A stretch of 64,000 bases of DNA, from NCBI GenBank assembly GCA_026008535.1, contig BRKX01000010.1, positions 4,353,001 to 4,417,000 on the forward strand, given 5' to 3'. A program made the translations under genes and the position numbers. The notes below the pieces were generated by a model. That model was not told where the DNA came from, did no database searches, and saw only the letters and a program-made list of their open reading frames with translations. Of the stretch, positions 12,174-22,356 are shown one piece after another (the stretch's first letter is position 1; every line of letters begins with the position of its first letter). The stretch comes from Perilla frutescens. Lineage: Eukaryota; Streptophyta; Magnoliopsida; Lamiales; Lamiaceae.

Positions 12174-14972
12174 TTAGATTTTCCGTTCCTCTTGTTTGAA
12201 TGAGGTAAACCTTGCATTCACCAGTTCAGCAGCAGCGCGTGCAGCAGCTGATGCACGCTCTGCTGCGGTGATAGCAGCACGAGCCCTCTGCAAGGCGTCA
12301 GATGATTGTGGATTCAGATTCTTGATCTCGTTGGTTGGTTTCGGGTTTAGTTCTCTGGTTGATGACTCAGCTCTCCCCGTTTCCACAAATGAAGTGCTGC
12401 TGAGAGTAGGAGATTGCAGGTAGTGCTCTCCCTGGTTACCATTTAAAGGAGCTGTTGATTGATCTGCAGACCAATCTTTCCGAACTTCTAGCCTCGAATC
12501 TTTGTGATGTTGTGCTGCTATTTGTTTTGGTCCATTCTGGAACATATATGAAACAACAACAATAGAAATAACTCAAATAATTTCATGTTTCTGCAGGTGA
12601 ATCTGATGAGTGTCCAAAGAGACACCTACCAGAAGATCCTCGGGATTCTTGCTGAATTCTCGTTCCGTTTTGGTCGAATCCCAGTTGACGTTATATTCAA
12701 GTGCAATTGCCTTCAGCACTTTGAGCTTTACATCTGCTGGTGGAGCACTCACCGAGAGCTTTTCAATTATCTGAACATTGCACGATATATATCACATCAA
12801 ATGTGGCGAATATAGTGAATATAAAGGTAAAAAAAAAAAAAACGAAGTCAATTAACTGTACGGTTGACACTGGTATCAGGGCGAAGCTCAGAGGCAGCAG
12901 CTATGAACTCTTTTCCGTATTTTGCAGCAAATAAATTCCGGACATGCAATAGATCCGGTAAATCTGAACATCTTGGAGCAGAAAAGATTATGCTAGCCAC
13001 TGCTTCCCGCAACTCTGTAGGGCATTCCCTGTTTTATGCAAGATTAATGGCATATCATATTCCTATTCAATATTCAGAATGCATGACTAATTTGTTTGAA
13101 ATAAGAATCACGTTGAAATCTAGAATTATCAAGCAATCATAAAGACAAAAGGCCAATGACTGATCCTAATCAAGCATACTCCTTTCCCATACAAATTATT
13201 TAGGTGATGAATTAGCCATAATAAACTTGAAATTCGAAACACTTTTGAGTGGCATTAAGGTGAACCAAGAGAAAATGAACTTGTTGCCTGCTCCATGTTA
13301 TAAAAAACAATAAACTCACGAGCATCAGCATTATACAGGCATATAGCTTATAGCTCAGAAAAGAGTGAACTAGGTCGGGGTGGATGGTGGTTTCAGGATC
13401 TCGTAGAAAATACTTCTTTTATGCCTCGAGTATTAGCCACAGTTTGTATTCATTCAGTAATTCTGCCCCCTTCTTCATTCTCGTACCTCCTTTCTTAATA
13501 TTGCGACATTTCCATTCTCGACTTGAACTAGAGACCTCACCCGTGAAGTAAATCATCGCACCTATGGTCCAACCAATCAGGAGAGAATAAGTAGATTCCT
13601 TTTCGGGAGCAATGCATGCTTCCCGAATGCAGCATACAACTCTCCACCGAACTCACTATGCATTTGCTTCTGTATAACTCTATAGTCTATACTACTTATA
13701 AATAACGTGTCCAGAGAATCAATGTTCTAAGATCTAAACAACGTATGACTTTATAACAATTACAAAATGCAGAAGCCAATTAATTATTGGCTAGTTCACC
13801 CTAATAACAAGAATGTTCGTGACAAAGCCTAGTTGCTAGAAATCAACAGATAAATTTCATGCAATCAAGAAACTTTTCTGATGTAATCTATCATAATCAG
13901 GCATAAAGATCCCAATATCAAGAAAAGATGGACATTGACAATAAATCCTAGAGCTGTGTTCAATGTTTTACCTCTGGCTTTCAAGAATTGGTACACGAGC
14001 AAGAACAAATTCGCAGAATAACTCCAATATTTCATATGCCTCCCACGTGTTTTGTTCTCGTATAATATGCTCCACCTAACCATAGCACAGATAAAAAAAA
14101 GAATCAAAACAGAAACAAAAACGTCATGAGTATACGATATTTCCAGATGATTAACATAGTAGTACTCTAATTCGAGCAATAGCTTCTTGGCCCGCCTGCA
14201 GAAATTCTGCTATCTCCTTTCTCATAAGCTTCAGCTGCACATCCCGCTTGTTTTGCAACAACTTGATTCTCGAGATTGCCAAGGTTAAGCATGTTTTACT
14301 ACAAAACAACCCATAAACATCAATACAATAACAACAATCCTAACTATGAAAAATCTCAAGAACAAATCTTCCAAATTTCATAAGAGGAAAAACCCACGAG
14401 AAATCTTTATCTGGGCTCTTCCAATCACAGAATAGCATATTTTTCCATCATTCAGCATAATACACTTTACCAATTCCATTGGCCATATCAACCTAATTCA
14501 TGAACATTATAAATCCCCAAATTCGTTTGGTAGCATGAGAAAGAATGCAAATTTCACAATACTCAATAAATTTAGATCCAAATATCTCCCACCTACACAA
14601 TACAAAATAATATATACATATCAGAATAAACCATACATTTAGTTCCTCCTATTTTTTCAGATTCGAAGTAGATACCCCATATATAAATACATGCAATTTT
14701 CAGCAGAAAGACACATTTTTTCGAAATAAAATGAAGAAGAAACACAACGGGCAACAACCCGATGAAGATCAGAGATTCTTAGCTTTCAATGCTTCTTTTC
14801 TTTTCAATAAAGATCATTTCTTTTCTTTCAAATTCCCGTCTTCCAATTACAGGTGAGGAAAAAAGGGACTCCCAGAAAAAAATAAACTAAAAAATTTGAG
14901 AAATTAATCGATTGAAACTAACCATTTTGCTCCAAGAAGTCCCCTGTTGAAGAGCTGATTCAGCATAGCCAT
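12174..14972 (-). CDS. IST1-like protein (ESCRT-III associated, Vps4 regulator)
   Basis: A complete gene of six exons: 14972-14923, 14298-14166, 14075-13972, 13028-12857, 12770-12630 and 12536-12174 (963 nt, 320 residues). The phases agree throughout. IST1 family proteins bind ESCRT-III and the Vps4/SKD1 ATPase at multivesicular bodies. The N-terminal half is the helical IST1 domain (about residues 10-180), with recognisable landmarks: LAISRIKLLQNKR, RVEHIIREQN, LFCEFVLARVPIL, ECPTELREAVASIIF, KYGKEFI, EKLSV and LKVLKAIALEYNV. The C-terminal third is low-complexity, with a final alanine-rich, probably helical stretch (RARAAITAAERASAAARAA) near residues 286-304. The start was taken at the upstream ATG (14972); a second ATG two codons later (14966) is an equally good start. 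A plant IST1-LIKE (ISTL) protein is the best name; I cannot assign the paralogue. The 5' flank contains GGGCC-rich words near 15170-15190, possible TCP-type promoter motifs. Confidence 0.93.
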
Positions 14973-16139
14973 TGGAGTTTGTTGTACGCCACTTTTCAAG
15001 AAGCAGAATTCAGCTTTGTATAATTGAATGTATGAAATTGGATTTCACATGAATTCTAAGCTTATAGTTTATCTGATTGATAACGAATTACCGATGACGA
15101 AATATAAATTCTGATACTTCATTTTTTTTTTTCACTGATAAACAACCAAGAAGAAACGCACCATTTATAAACCGGGCCGGGCCGGAACCTCCGTTCTGTA
15201 CTTTCCGGCCCGTCTCTTAACTCTAGTCTGTAAAGTGTCCCTTTAGTAATTTTTTTCTTTACCTCATGCAATAAACGGTTAGTTGCAATTTTAAAGTTTG
15301 CAATTGATGAAATTTGTAATTTCAACGTTATTTTTCAAAGGGTGCAATAATAATTCTATGTTTAAATTTGTGGTAATTACGACATTCTCAAATTTTTTGG
15401 TGATAAAAAATTAAACGTGGTTCAATAAGATATAAGGATATGCAAACTGTCAATCCGATCTTAAAAAAGACATATATATATATATTTTTTGCTCAATAAT
15501 TAATCTAGTCCCAACCCATTAATCAAATAAATATATTATGATATATTATAATAATAATATACTATGTATTATTCTATATATTTTGAACTTTTAGGGAAAT
15601 ATATATTATGATGATTAATATTATTATATCAAAATTCAATTATTTATTTTAGTAGAGTAATTCAATTAGTCTGATCTGACCGATTACATACTTTTCAAAA
15701 TCGGACCGACATGAAAAAAAATCCAATCTCCTAAAATGAGGATCGGAGCGACCTAATTGAGATTGAAAATTGATCGAAACTAGGAAAATTCGATCGGTTT
15801 TCAGTCCAATTTTGCACACCATTAATAGGGTGTGTTTATTGATATACTATACGAGTTCAGTACCTCTTAGAAAAAAATCTACGTTAATTGTCGGGAAAAT
15901 TAGGATATCAAAATAACTACAAGTAAAAAAAATGATGTCATTATTGCAATATTTGAAAAATGGTATCAAAATTATAAATCCGATCAAATGTTGTGATTAA
16001 AATTGCAATTAACCCTCTAATAAATTGTAAATCTAATTTTAAAAGATCTAATCATATCTCGTGTATGCATTAGAATTTTAATTTGATTATTATTGTATTG
16101 GATTATAAATAAAAGCTACACTATTAACCAATGAATTAG
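14973..16139. other. Intergenic, divergent promoter region
   Basis: This holds the promoters of the IST1-like gene (-) and the PPR gene (+). Around 15174-15186 there is a GGGCCGGGCCGG-type cluster, close to the IST1-like start. The stretch 15660-15840 is rich in ATCGG/CGATC words (GGATCGGAGCG, TCGATCGGTTTTC) and resembles the decayed arrays found in some plant repeats. The remainder is AT-rich, with nothing recognisable. Confidence 0.5.
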
Positions 16140-16295
16140 ACGTGTCTCGGTGGTATGACTTAGTGATGACTAGGAGATTAAAGGTCACGATTTTAATCTT
16201 CTTAATACTATAAATCAGGTGTGAATCTTTCTCAATATTACATGTCGGCTGTCTGAATTAGGCGTTTCTTTTTCCTCCAAAAAAAAAATTAAAAT
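16140..16295 (+). mobile_element. Possible SINE relic
   Basis: A box A-like stretch (TGGTATGACTTAGTGATGAC, near 16151-16170) is followed about 20 bp later by a weak box B-like stretch (GGTCACGATTTTAATC). A short body then ends in TTTTTCCTCC plus nine or more A's (near 16268-16290). The internal Pol III promoter layout and A-tail suggest a tRNA-derived SINE, but neither box is a good consensus match. It lies just upstream of the PPR gene. Confidence 0.35.
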
Positions 16296-16367
16296 CTCGA
16301 AATAGGCTATTTGTGAAATCATATTTTTTATAATCAGCTTTGGAAATCGACTCTTAAAATTACGGTA

Positions 16368-18233
16368 GTGCTCAGATCGCCGCCGATTGCCAAATTTGAT
16401 ACCTTTTCCATTGTCAAAATAGCTCAACGTGCTGTGAACTTGGCTTCAAACATCGCTCGTATCTTCGAGCAAAAGCTAATCTTGCTCATAAAATCATGTA
16501 AGACCTCGAAACAGCTCCAACAAATTCAATCCCAGATTATAATCAATGCCGCTGATTACAGTAACCACCTCGTAAGCTCCCATTTTCTCTCAAAGTGCGC
16601 TGAACTGCGGAAAATAATTTACACCCGGAAGGTGTTCGACCAATTGCGTGAACGAAAGCACACTTCTCTTTGGAATGTGATGTCAAAAGGGTATCTCCAA
16701 AATGACGTCTTCAGTGAAGTGGTGGCGTTGTTCTGTGATATGATGAGGGAGAATGTGGTGCTCAATCGTTACACACTACCGGTGGTGTTGAAGTCGTGCT
16801 GCAAATTATTGGCTTTGAGAGAAGGGGAGGAAGTGCATTGCATCGCAGTCAAGAATGGTTTCATTTCGAATACTTACGTTGGTACTAATTTGATCGAGCT
16901 GTATTCGGCCGGGGGGCGTGTGGCATGTGCATACAGGGCGTTTACTGAGATGGTGGATAGGAATGTGGTTTCTTGGACTGCAATGATCAATGGGTATGTT
17001 GCTAATGGTGATTTGGTTTCAGCAAGGAGGCTATTCGATTTGGCTCCTGAACGGGACGTTGTGTTGTGGAATAGGATGGTTACCGCGTATATAGAGTTGG
17101 GAGATATGATGGGGGCTAAGAGGCTTTTTGATATGATGCAATGTAAAGATTTGATGTCTTACAACACTATGTTGAATGGATATGCAAAGAATGGGGATGT
17201 TGAGGGGTGTGAGAGACTCTTCGAGTGTATGCAGGAGAAGAATATTTTCTCTTGGAATGGATTGATTGGAGCATATGCTCATGGTGGGAGATTCCTTGAT
17301 GTTCTTGATGCTTTTAGGCGAATGCTGAAAGAGACGGACGTGCAGCCTAATGATGCGACACTGGTTAATGTGTTGGCTGCTTGTGCAAGACTAGGTGTCC
17401 TTGATTTTGGTAAATGGTTGCATAAATACGTTGAAGACAATGGGTACAAAGGGAATGTGTATGTTTGTAATGGTTTGGTTGACATGTATGCAAAGTGTGG
17501 ATTGGTAGAATGTGCCATCGATGTGTTTGAGAGCATGGATAAGAAGGATCTTATATCGTGGAACACGATAATCAATGCCTTAGCTGTGCACGGTCATGGA
17601 GCCGATGCTCTGAGCATTTTCAGCAAGATGAAGAATGCTGGAGAAGAACCAGATGGGATCACTTTCATTGGAATATTGTGTGCTTGTTCTCATATGGGAT
17701 TAGTTGAGGCAGGATTGCTCCATTTTCACTCAATGACTGATGAGTACTTGATTCAGCCAAAAATCGAGCATTATGGCTGCGTGGTTGACCTCTTGGCTCG
17801 AGGAGGGCTTTTGGAGCAGGCCGTGGAGTTCATACACAGCATGCCAATAAAGGCAGACAGTGTCATCTGGACTGCTTTGCTTGCAGCTTCGCGCATTCAC
17901 AAGAAAGTCGAGTTTGCTGAACTTTCTCTGCAGAAACTGCTTGAACTCGACCCTAGCAATCCTGCAAACTATGTTATGCTATCCAATGTATACGGAGAAG
18001 CCGGGAAGTGGGAGGACCGGGCAAGGCTAAAAGTTGCTATGAGGGACACTGGATCGAAGAAGGTGCCGGGATGGAGCTCGATTCAGACTCAAGATGGTGT
18101 TGCTGAGTTCTATTGTTTTGATGAGAGGCACTCCAAAACTGAAGAGATATATCATGCCTTGAGAGGTTTGACAAAGTTGTTGAGGTTGTCTGGTTACAGA
18201 ACAGACCTAACGGAGCTTGAGCTAGAAACCTAG
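16368..18233 (+). CDS. Pentatricopeptide repeat protein, PLS class, E+ subgroup
   Basis: A single-exon gene of 621 residues. PLS-class PPR proteins are sequence-specific RNA-binding proteins of mitochondria or plastids, commonly C-to-U editing site recognition factors. Repeats run from about residue 60 to 500, with typical words such as NVVSWTAMINGYV, DVVLWNRMVTAY, NIFSWNGLIGAYAHGG, VCNGLVDMYAKCG, DLISWNTIINALAVHGHG and GITFIGILCACSHMGLV. The E region begins near WTALLAASRIH (about 520) and includes LLELDPSNPANYVMLSNVY. It is followed by an E+ block (SSIQTQDGVAEFYCFDERH) and ends soon after, with no DYW deaminase domain, so any editing function would need a DYW partner in trans. The N-terminus is a plausible organelle presequence, but I cannot tell mitochondrion from plastid. 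A partial, broken copy lies at 34958-35803. Confidence 0.95.
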   Translation: MLRSPPIAKFDTFSIVKIAQRAVNLASNIARIFEQKLILLIKSCKTSKQLQQIQSQIIINAADYSNHLVSSHFLSKCAELRKIIYTRKVFDQLRERKHTSLWNVMSKGYLQNDVFSEVVALFCDMMRENVVLNRYTLPVVLKSCCKLLALREGEEVHCIAVKNGFISNTYVGTNLIELYSAGGRVACAYRAFTEMVDRNVVSWTAMINGYVANGDLVSARRLFDLAPERDVVLWNRMVTAYIELGDMMGAKRLFDMMQCKDLMSYNTMLNGYAKNGDVEGCERLFECMQEKNIFSWNGLIGAYAHGGRFLDVLDAFRRMLKETDVQPNDATLVNVLAACARLGVLDFGKWLHKYVEDNGYKGNVYVCNGLVDMYAKCGLVECAIDVFESMDKKDLISWNTIINALAVHGHGADALSIFSKMKNAGEEPDGITFIGILCACSHMGLVEAGLLHFHSMTDEYLIQPKIEHYGCVVDLLARGGLLEQAVEFIHSMPIKADSVIWTALLAASRIHKKVEFAELSLQKLLELDPSNPANYVMLSNVYGEAGKWEDRARLKVAMRDTGSKKVPGWSSIQTQDGVAEFYCFDERHSKTEEIYHALRGLTKLLRLSGYRTDLTELELET

Positions 18234-18939
18234 AGAAACTATTCATCTTATTGATTGATATTTTCTTGTTATAAAGTTTTGTAGTAGAAGATTTTATGTC
18301 ACAAATTTAATTTTAAGCTGATTGCTTTCACTGTTTTTGAGTTTTTTCGGTAGAGCTCTAAAATTATATTTGAACTTGTTTTTTTTTTTGGATGTCGAGG
18401 GTAACACAAGTCAAGGTAGTAAAATAAGGAATGAGTCCCTTGTGCAAGTAGCTAGTTCTTGCATTAAATAGTGGGCCTAAAAATTTTCTCTCTCCTCCCC
18501 TTTTGCATTTTTAGTGCTTTCTTTTTTTTTATAATAAAAGTAGTAATGATAGTGGGGTCCATGAATGATTAATAGAGAGGTAGTGCCGTGGAGAAAATAT
18601 TGAATAGTTGAAAAAGGTAGTTGTTGATGATGTGGCATACATGTGGCACCACTATAGGGTAGCACCATAGTGGATGCCCTTAGATTACATTGAGGTGTGC
18701 TTGAATGAACTTTAATCAAACCTTAAATGAGTTGAATTCAAGTGTTTGATCTATTGTTAAGTTGAAGCTTGGGCGAACTTTAGTTTTATCAAATACAAAT
18801 GTATGTTCAAGTTTGTTTGTTATATTTAATGAACTGAGCTAAAAAAAAATTGAGGTCGTGTGGTGTAACCTCCCAATGCTAATGCACGGGCTCGTGCACT
18901 GCGCTTGTAATTGATTTTTTCGAAATAAATATATATCTA
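18234..18939. other. Intergenic, 3' of the PPR gene
   Basis: This is the likely 3' UTR, then AT-rich DNA. Words near 18640-18680 (CACTATAGGGTAGCACC, TAGTGGATGCCCT) look like one end of a small non-autonomous DNA transposon, but I could not find a matching opposite end. No gene is seen. Confidence 0.5.
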
Positions 18940-18960
18940 TCTATACTAATATAAAAAGTG
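18940..18960 (+). mobile_element. Helitron-like 5' end, no matching 3' end found
   Basis: At 18940 the sequence reads A|TCTATACTAATATAAAAAG, the form of the 5' TC terminus of many plant Helitrons, preceded by the expected A. No downstream hairpin plus CTAG|T end was found before the Copia element, so this is either a truncated copy or a chance match. Confidence 0.35.
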
Positions 18961-19181
18961 TGTTATCTTACAATTTTGATTTTACCAATTATATCCCTAT
19001 TGGCCTATTATATACTATATTTAAGGGTAATGATGTAATATAATACAATTACGAATATTAATAATTTATTTTAATGTAAAATAATTACTATAATGATTAT
19101 ACTATCTTAATAGATTTTAAAGAAATTGGGATTCTGATTATGATAAACAACTCGTACAGACGCTCACTATTTAGCAGAACA

Positions 19182-19364
19182 GATCCTCTGTTGCATTTGG
19201 TGTTGCATAACTAAGTTTTTTTATATATTTTTTTTTAATATACCCTAATTGGGGATGGATGAACTCTAAATATAAAATTTAAACTAAAATAAATCAAAAA
19301 ATAAAAAAATTATTTTTTTTTAAAAAATATTGAAAAGTTGCAACATGAAATGCAACAGGTGATC
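19182..19364. mobile_element. 183-bp MITE, copy 1 of a local family
   Basis: The ends are inverted repeats: GATCCTCTGTTGCATTT at the left and, read inward from the right, GATCACCTGTTGCATTT. The AT-rich interior contains AATATACCCTAATTGGGGA and GGATGAACTCTAAATA. The same sequence occurs in reverse orientation at 31563-31761. No coding capacity. I could not define a target-site duplication, so the superfamily is unassigned. Confidence 0.75.
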
Positions 19365-21740
19365 TCATTTCACTATTTAGGATCCTTCCATGAAATTCAA
19401 GCAATATATTTAACATATATTATTTTTCTTGAATAAGAAAAAAAGAGAAACATGGTGAAAAGAAATATGCGCATAGTTGAATGTTAACCGCTTTTTGGTT
19501 CGAATTTATCCAATTATTTAGATATTATTTATAATAGAATTTATTAACTTGAATTCTATGCTTACGGATAATTAATTAATTAATGATGAGAAAATTAATA
19601 ACTCTAAATATTAATTAATTTATTTGTTGATATCAATTTAATTTGGCAAAACACATCATTATGTCCTATATTTTTACTATTTTTACTTATCAACATGGCA
19701 TTCACTATCTCTTTAAGAGTTCGGTTCTTTCGTTCCGCAACTCCATTTGATTGAGGTGAATAAGGAGCAGTGGTTTGATGAATTATGCCATTTTCTAAGC
19801 ATATTTCTTCAAATGGTGCTACATATTCTTCTCCTCTATCACTTCGTATTGCTTTTATTTTTACATTGAGTTGATTTTCAACTTCTATTTTATATATTTT
19901 AAAAGCTTCTATTGCCTCATCTTTGCTTTTCAAAAGATATACATAGCAATACCTTGTGCAATCATCTATAAATGTGATGAAGTAATTTTTTCCACCTCTA
20001 GTTTACACAAACTTAAGATCACACATATCGGTATGTATAAGTTCTAGAGGTATTGAACTTCTTTCCACTGAATGAAAATGAGCTTTTGTCATTTTTGCTT
20101 CAACACAAATTTCACATTTTTCTTGTGAATTAAATTCCATTTGAGGAAGTAAATTTAAATTAACCAATCTTCGTAATGAATTTAAATTTACATGTCCTAA
20201 TCTAGCATGCCATAAATTAGAACACTCAACCAAGTAAGAAGAAACTGCAACTTTATTGATTGGTTTGACGTCTCGGTGGACAGTCATTACATTTAGCTTG
20301 AAGAGTCCCTCATTTAAGTAACCCTTCCCAATAAATAGACTACATTTGGTTAATATAAATTTGTCTGCTTCAAAGACTAGTCTAAATCCAGCTTTACTTA
20401 GTAGAGAGCCGGAAATCAGGTTCTTGCGGATGTCTGGGACATGCAAAACATCTACAAGGGTTGGCTCATTTCCAGATGTCATTTTCAATACAATCTTCCC
20501 CAATCCAACAATATCGGAGGTAGCAGAATTACCCATGAATAGTTTTCGACCATTCAAAGGTGTATAAGATGAGAACATCTCTTTGTCGGAGCATATGTGG
20601 CGGGTGGCTCCTGTATCAATCCACCATTCCTTTGGATTGTCAACTAGATTTGCTTCAAACACAAAAACAGATAGATTCAACTCTGACATGTCTATTGGAA
20701 CAAATTGGTTCTCGGTCAACTTTGCCTCGGATTTCTTGGCTTTCTTTGGAGCTTTGTATTCTTTTGCCATGTGATCTGGTTTGTCGCAATTGAAGCAGTT
20801 TCCCTTAAATTTTTTAGCTTTCTTTGCATTCCTGGCATCCGCCTTTTTGCTCACAAACTTCCTCTTTTTGTTAGGACGAGCCTCAGCCAGATTTGCTTTT
20901 GCCACAAAAGTTGACTTATCGATTTTCCCCTCGGATTTTCGATTGTCTTCCTCGATGCGAAGTCTCACAATGAGATCTTCAAGTCCCATCTCCTTGCGTT
21001 TATGCTTGAGATAGTTTTTGAAATCTCTCCACTGTGGTGGCAATTTCTCAATGATAGCTGCCACTTGGAATGATTCACTGACAGACATTCCTTCGACATG
21101 AATATCATGCAGAATCAACTAAATTTCTCGAACTTGATCGAGGACAGTTCGAGAATCCTCCATCTTGAAATCCAAGAACCGACTGACAATGAACTTTTTC
21201 ATACCGGCATCTTCGGTCTTGTATTTCTTATCAAGAGATTCCCACAGTGCCTTAGCACTTGTACATTCAGAATAGACGAAGTAGAAAGAGTCATCCAAAG
21301 CATTAAGAATATAATTACGACACAAAAACTCACTGTGGTGCCAAACATCGAGAGCAGTTCGTCGTTGAGTGTCGTCATCGGTTTCCACAACAATAGGAGC
21401 ATCTTCTTTGAGGAAGCGAACGAGACCAAGGGTGGTCAAGTAGAACAGCATCTTTTGCTGCCATCTTTTGAAATCTTCACCGGTGAATTTTGTCGGCCTT
21501 TCACCTTGAACAGGAGCAACAATGGTAGCCATCTTCAAAGAGTAATCGCAATAAGAATTTCATCTTGCGATTGTATGTTATATAAAGGATTAAACTTTGA
21601 AGTAATTTGGGCAGAGTAACGGGTAGGATATTTAAAGTCGAGTCAAGAGTTATACTCTTTCTCCGCAAGATAAAATTGCACCGTATATTAAATGCAAACG
21701 GACTATAGCAATCGTCTCCAAGATAAAATAATAAAACGAC

Positions 21741-21862
21741 TTTCAACAAGGTTTTGCTGCACTTTTACAAAACTATGTTACAACGAACAAAACAATAATT
21801 GTTTCAACAAGGTTTTGCTGCACTTTTACAAAACTATGTTACAACAAACAAAACAATAATTG
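21741..21862. repeat. 61-bp tandem duplication in the Copia LTR/leader
   Basis: Two adjacent 61-bp units, 21741-21801 and 21802-21862, begin TTTCAACAAGG and end CAAAACAATAATTG. I see one mismatch (CGAAC versus CAAAC). The near-identity suggests it arose late relative to the decay of the element. Confidence 0.9.
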
Positions 21863-22245
21863 AGATTCTTAATCGATTAGTAGGGTAGAAGAGAGAAAAT
21901 AGGGTAGAAGAGAGAAGGATTTTTCTGGTGGTCGAAATGAAGGTCTAGGGGTTTTATTTATAGTAGGTGAAGAGTTGTGGTGAAGCAGCGGTTCGCTTCC
22001 AAGGCTGAACGGTTGGCTCGGTCTGTTCGAGCCAAGAGTCGCAACTGGTGAACATGCGAAGTGCAAAGTGCGCCCTCAAGGGCCCCTTGCGACATGACTC
22101 GGATGGTGCGAACCATCCTCGTAGCCAATTTAATTAATCTATAAAAGACTAATTAAAGACACCACATGGTTGGCCTATTAGAGAGCCCAATTAGTTGAAC
22201 TCACTAATTAGGAAATCCCTTATATTTAGATTCCACCAACTATAT

Positions 22246-22262
22246 TTTTCCGATGTGGGATA
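22246..22262 (-). promoter_or_regulatory. USE-like motif in the Copia LTR
   Basis: On the - strand the LTR contains ATCCCACATCGG, which matches the upstream sequence element (RTCCCACATCG) of plant snRNA promoters. It lies about 290 bp upstream of the LTR TATA-like box, so the spacing is not that of an snRNA gene, and no snRNA is visible downstream. Confidence 0.45.
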
Positions 22263-22356
22263 GTTGCACTTCTCATTTAACTCTTCCATTTAATTAACTA
22301 ATTAATATCTCTTTTAATTAGATATTTAATTAATTAATTAATTAACTATACTAACA

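Larger units (their letters stand above)
19604..22356 (-). mobile_element. Truncated Copia retrotransposon (5' LTR, gag, protease, integrase)
   Basis: Transcribed from high to low coordinates. The 5' LTR starts with TGTTAG at 22356; a TATA-like CTATAAATAAA lies near 21955; the LTR/leader border was not resolved. Gag starts at 21538 and runs through a zinc knuckle, a protease with the WWIDTGATRHIC active site, a GAG-pre-integrase (WHARLGHVNLNSL), and integrase with FIDDCTRY, IRSDRGEEY and NGVAERKNRTLKE, the expected D, D and E positions. It breaks off near 19640, so reverse transcriptase, RNase H and the 3' LTR are missing. Lesions: in-frame stops at about 21119 (TAG after DQVREI) and about 20003 (TAA after CDLKFV), each one C-to-T change from a glutamine codon, and a tyrosine at the last cysteine of the zinc knuckle (CFNCDKPDHMAKEY). 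Order protease-integrase places it in Copia, resembling Tork-type elements. Confidence 0.93.

Noticed and set aside
12196..12423. Alanine/serine-rich + strand frame
   Set aside because: Antisense shadow of the alanine-rich tail of the IST1-like gene.
17031..17575. Open frames antisense to the PPR gene
   Set aside because: Shadows of the PPR coding strand, with no motifs or splice support.
18400..18690. Candidate MITE ending TAGTGGATGCCCT
   Set aside because: Only one end is visible; no partner end, so not called.
19490..19515. tRNA box B-like GGTTCGAATTT
   Set aside because: No box A or cloverleaf could be built around it. No tRNA, rRNA or snRNA gene was found in the window.
20346..21014. 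Several + strand frames across the Copia element
   Set aside because: Antisense to gag-pol; no independent features.
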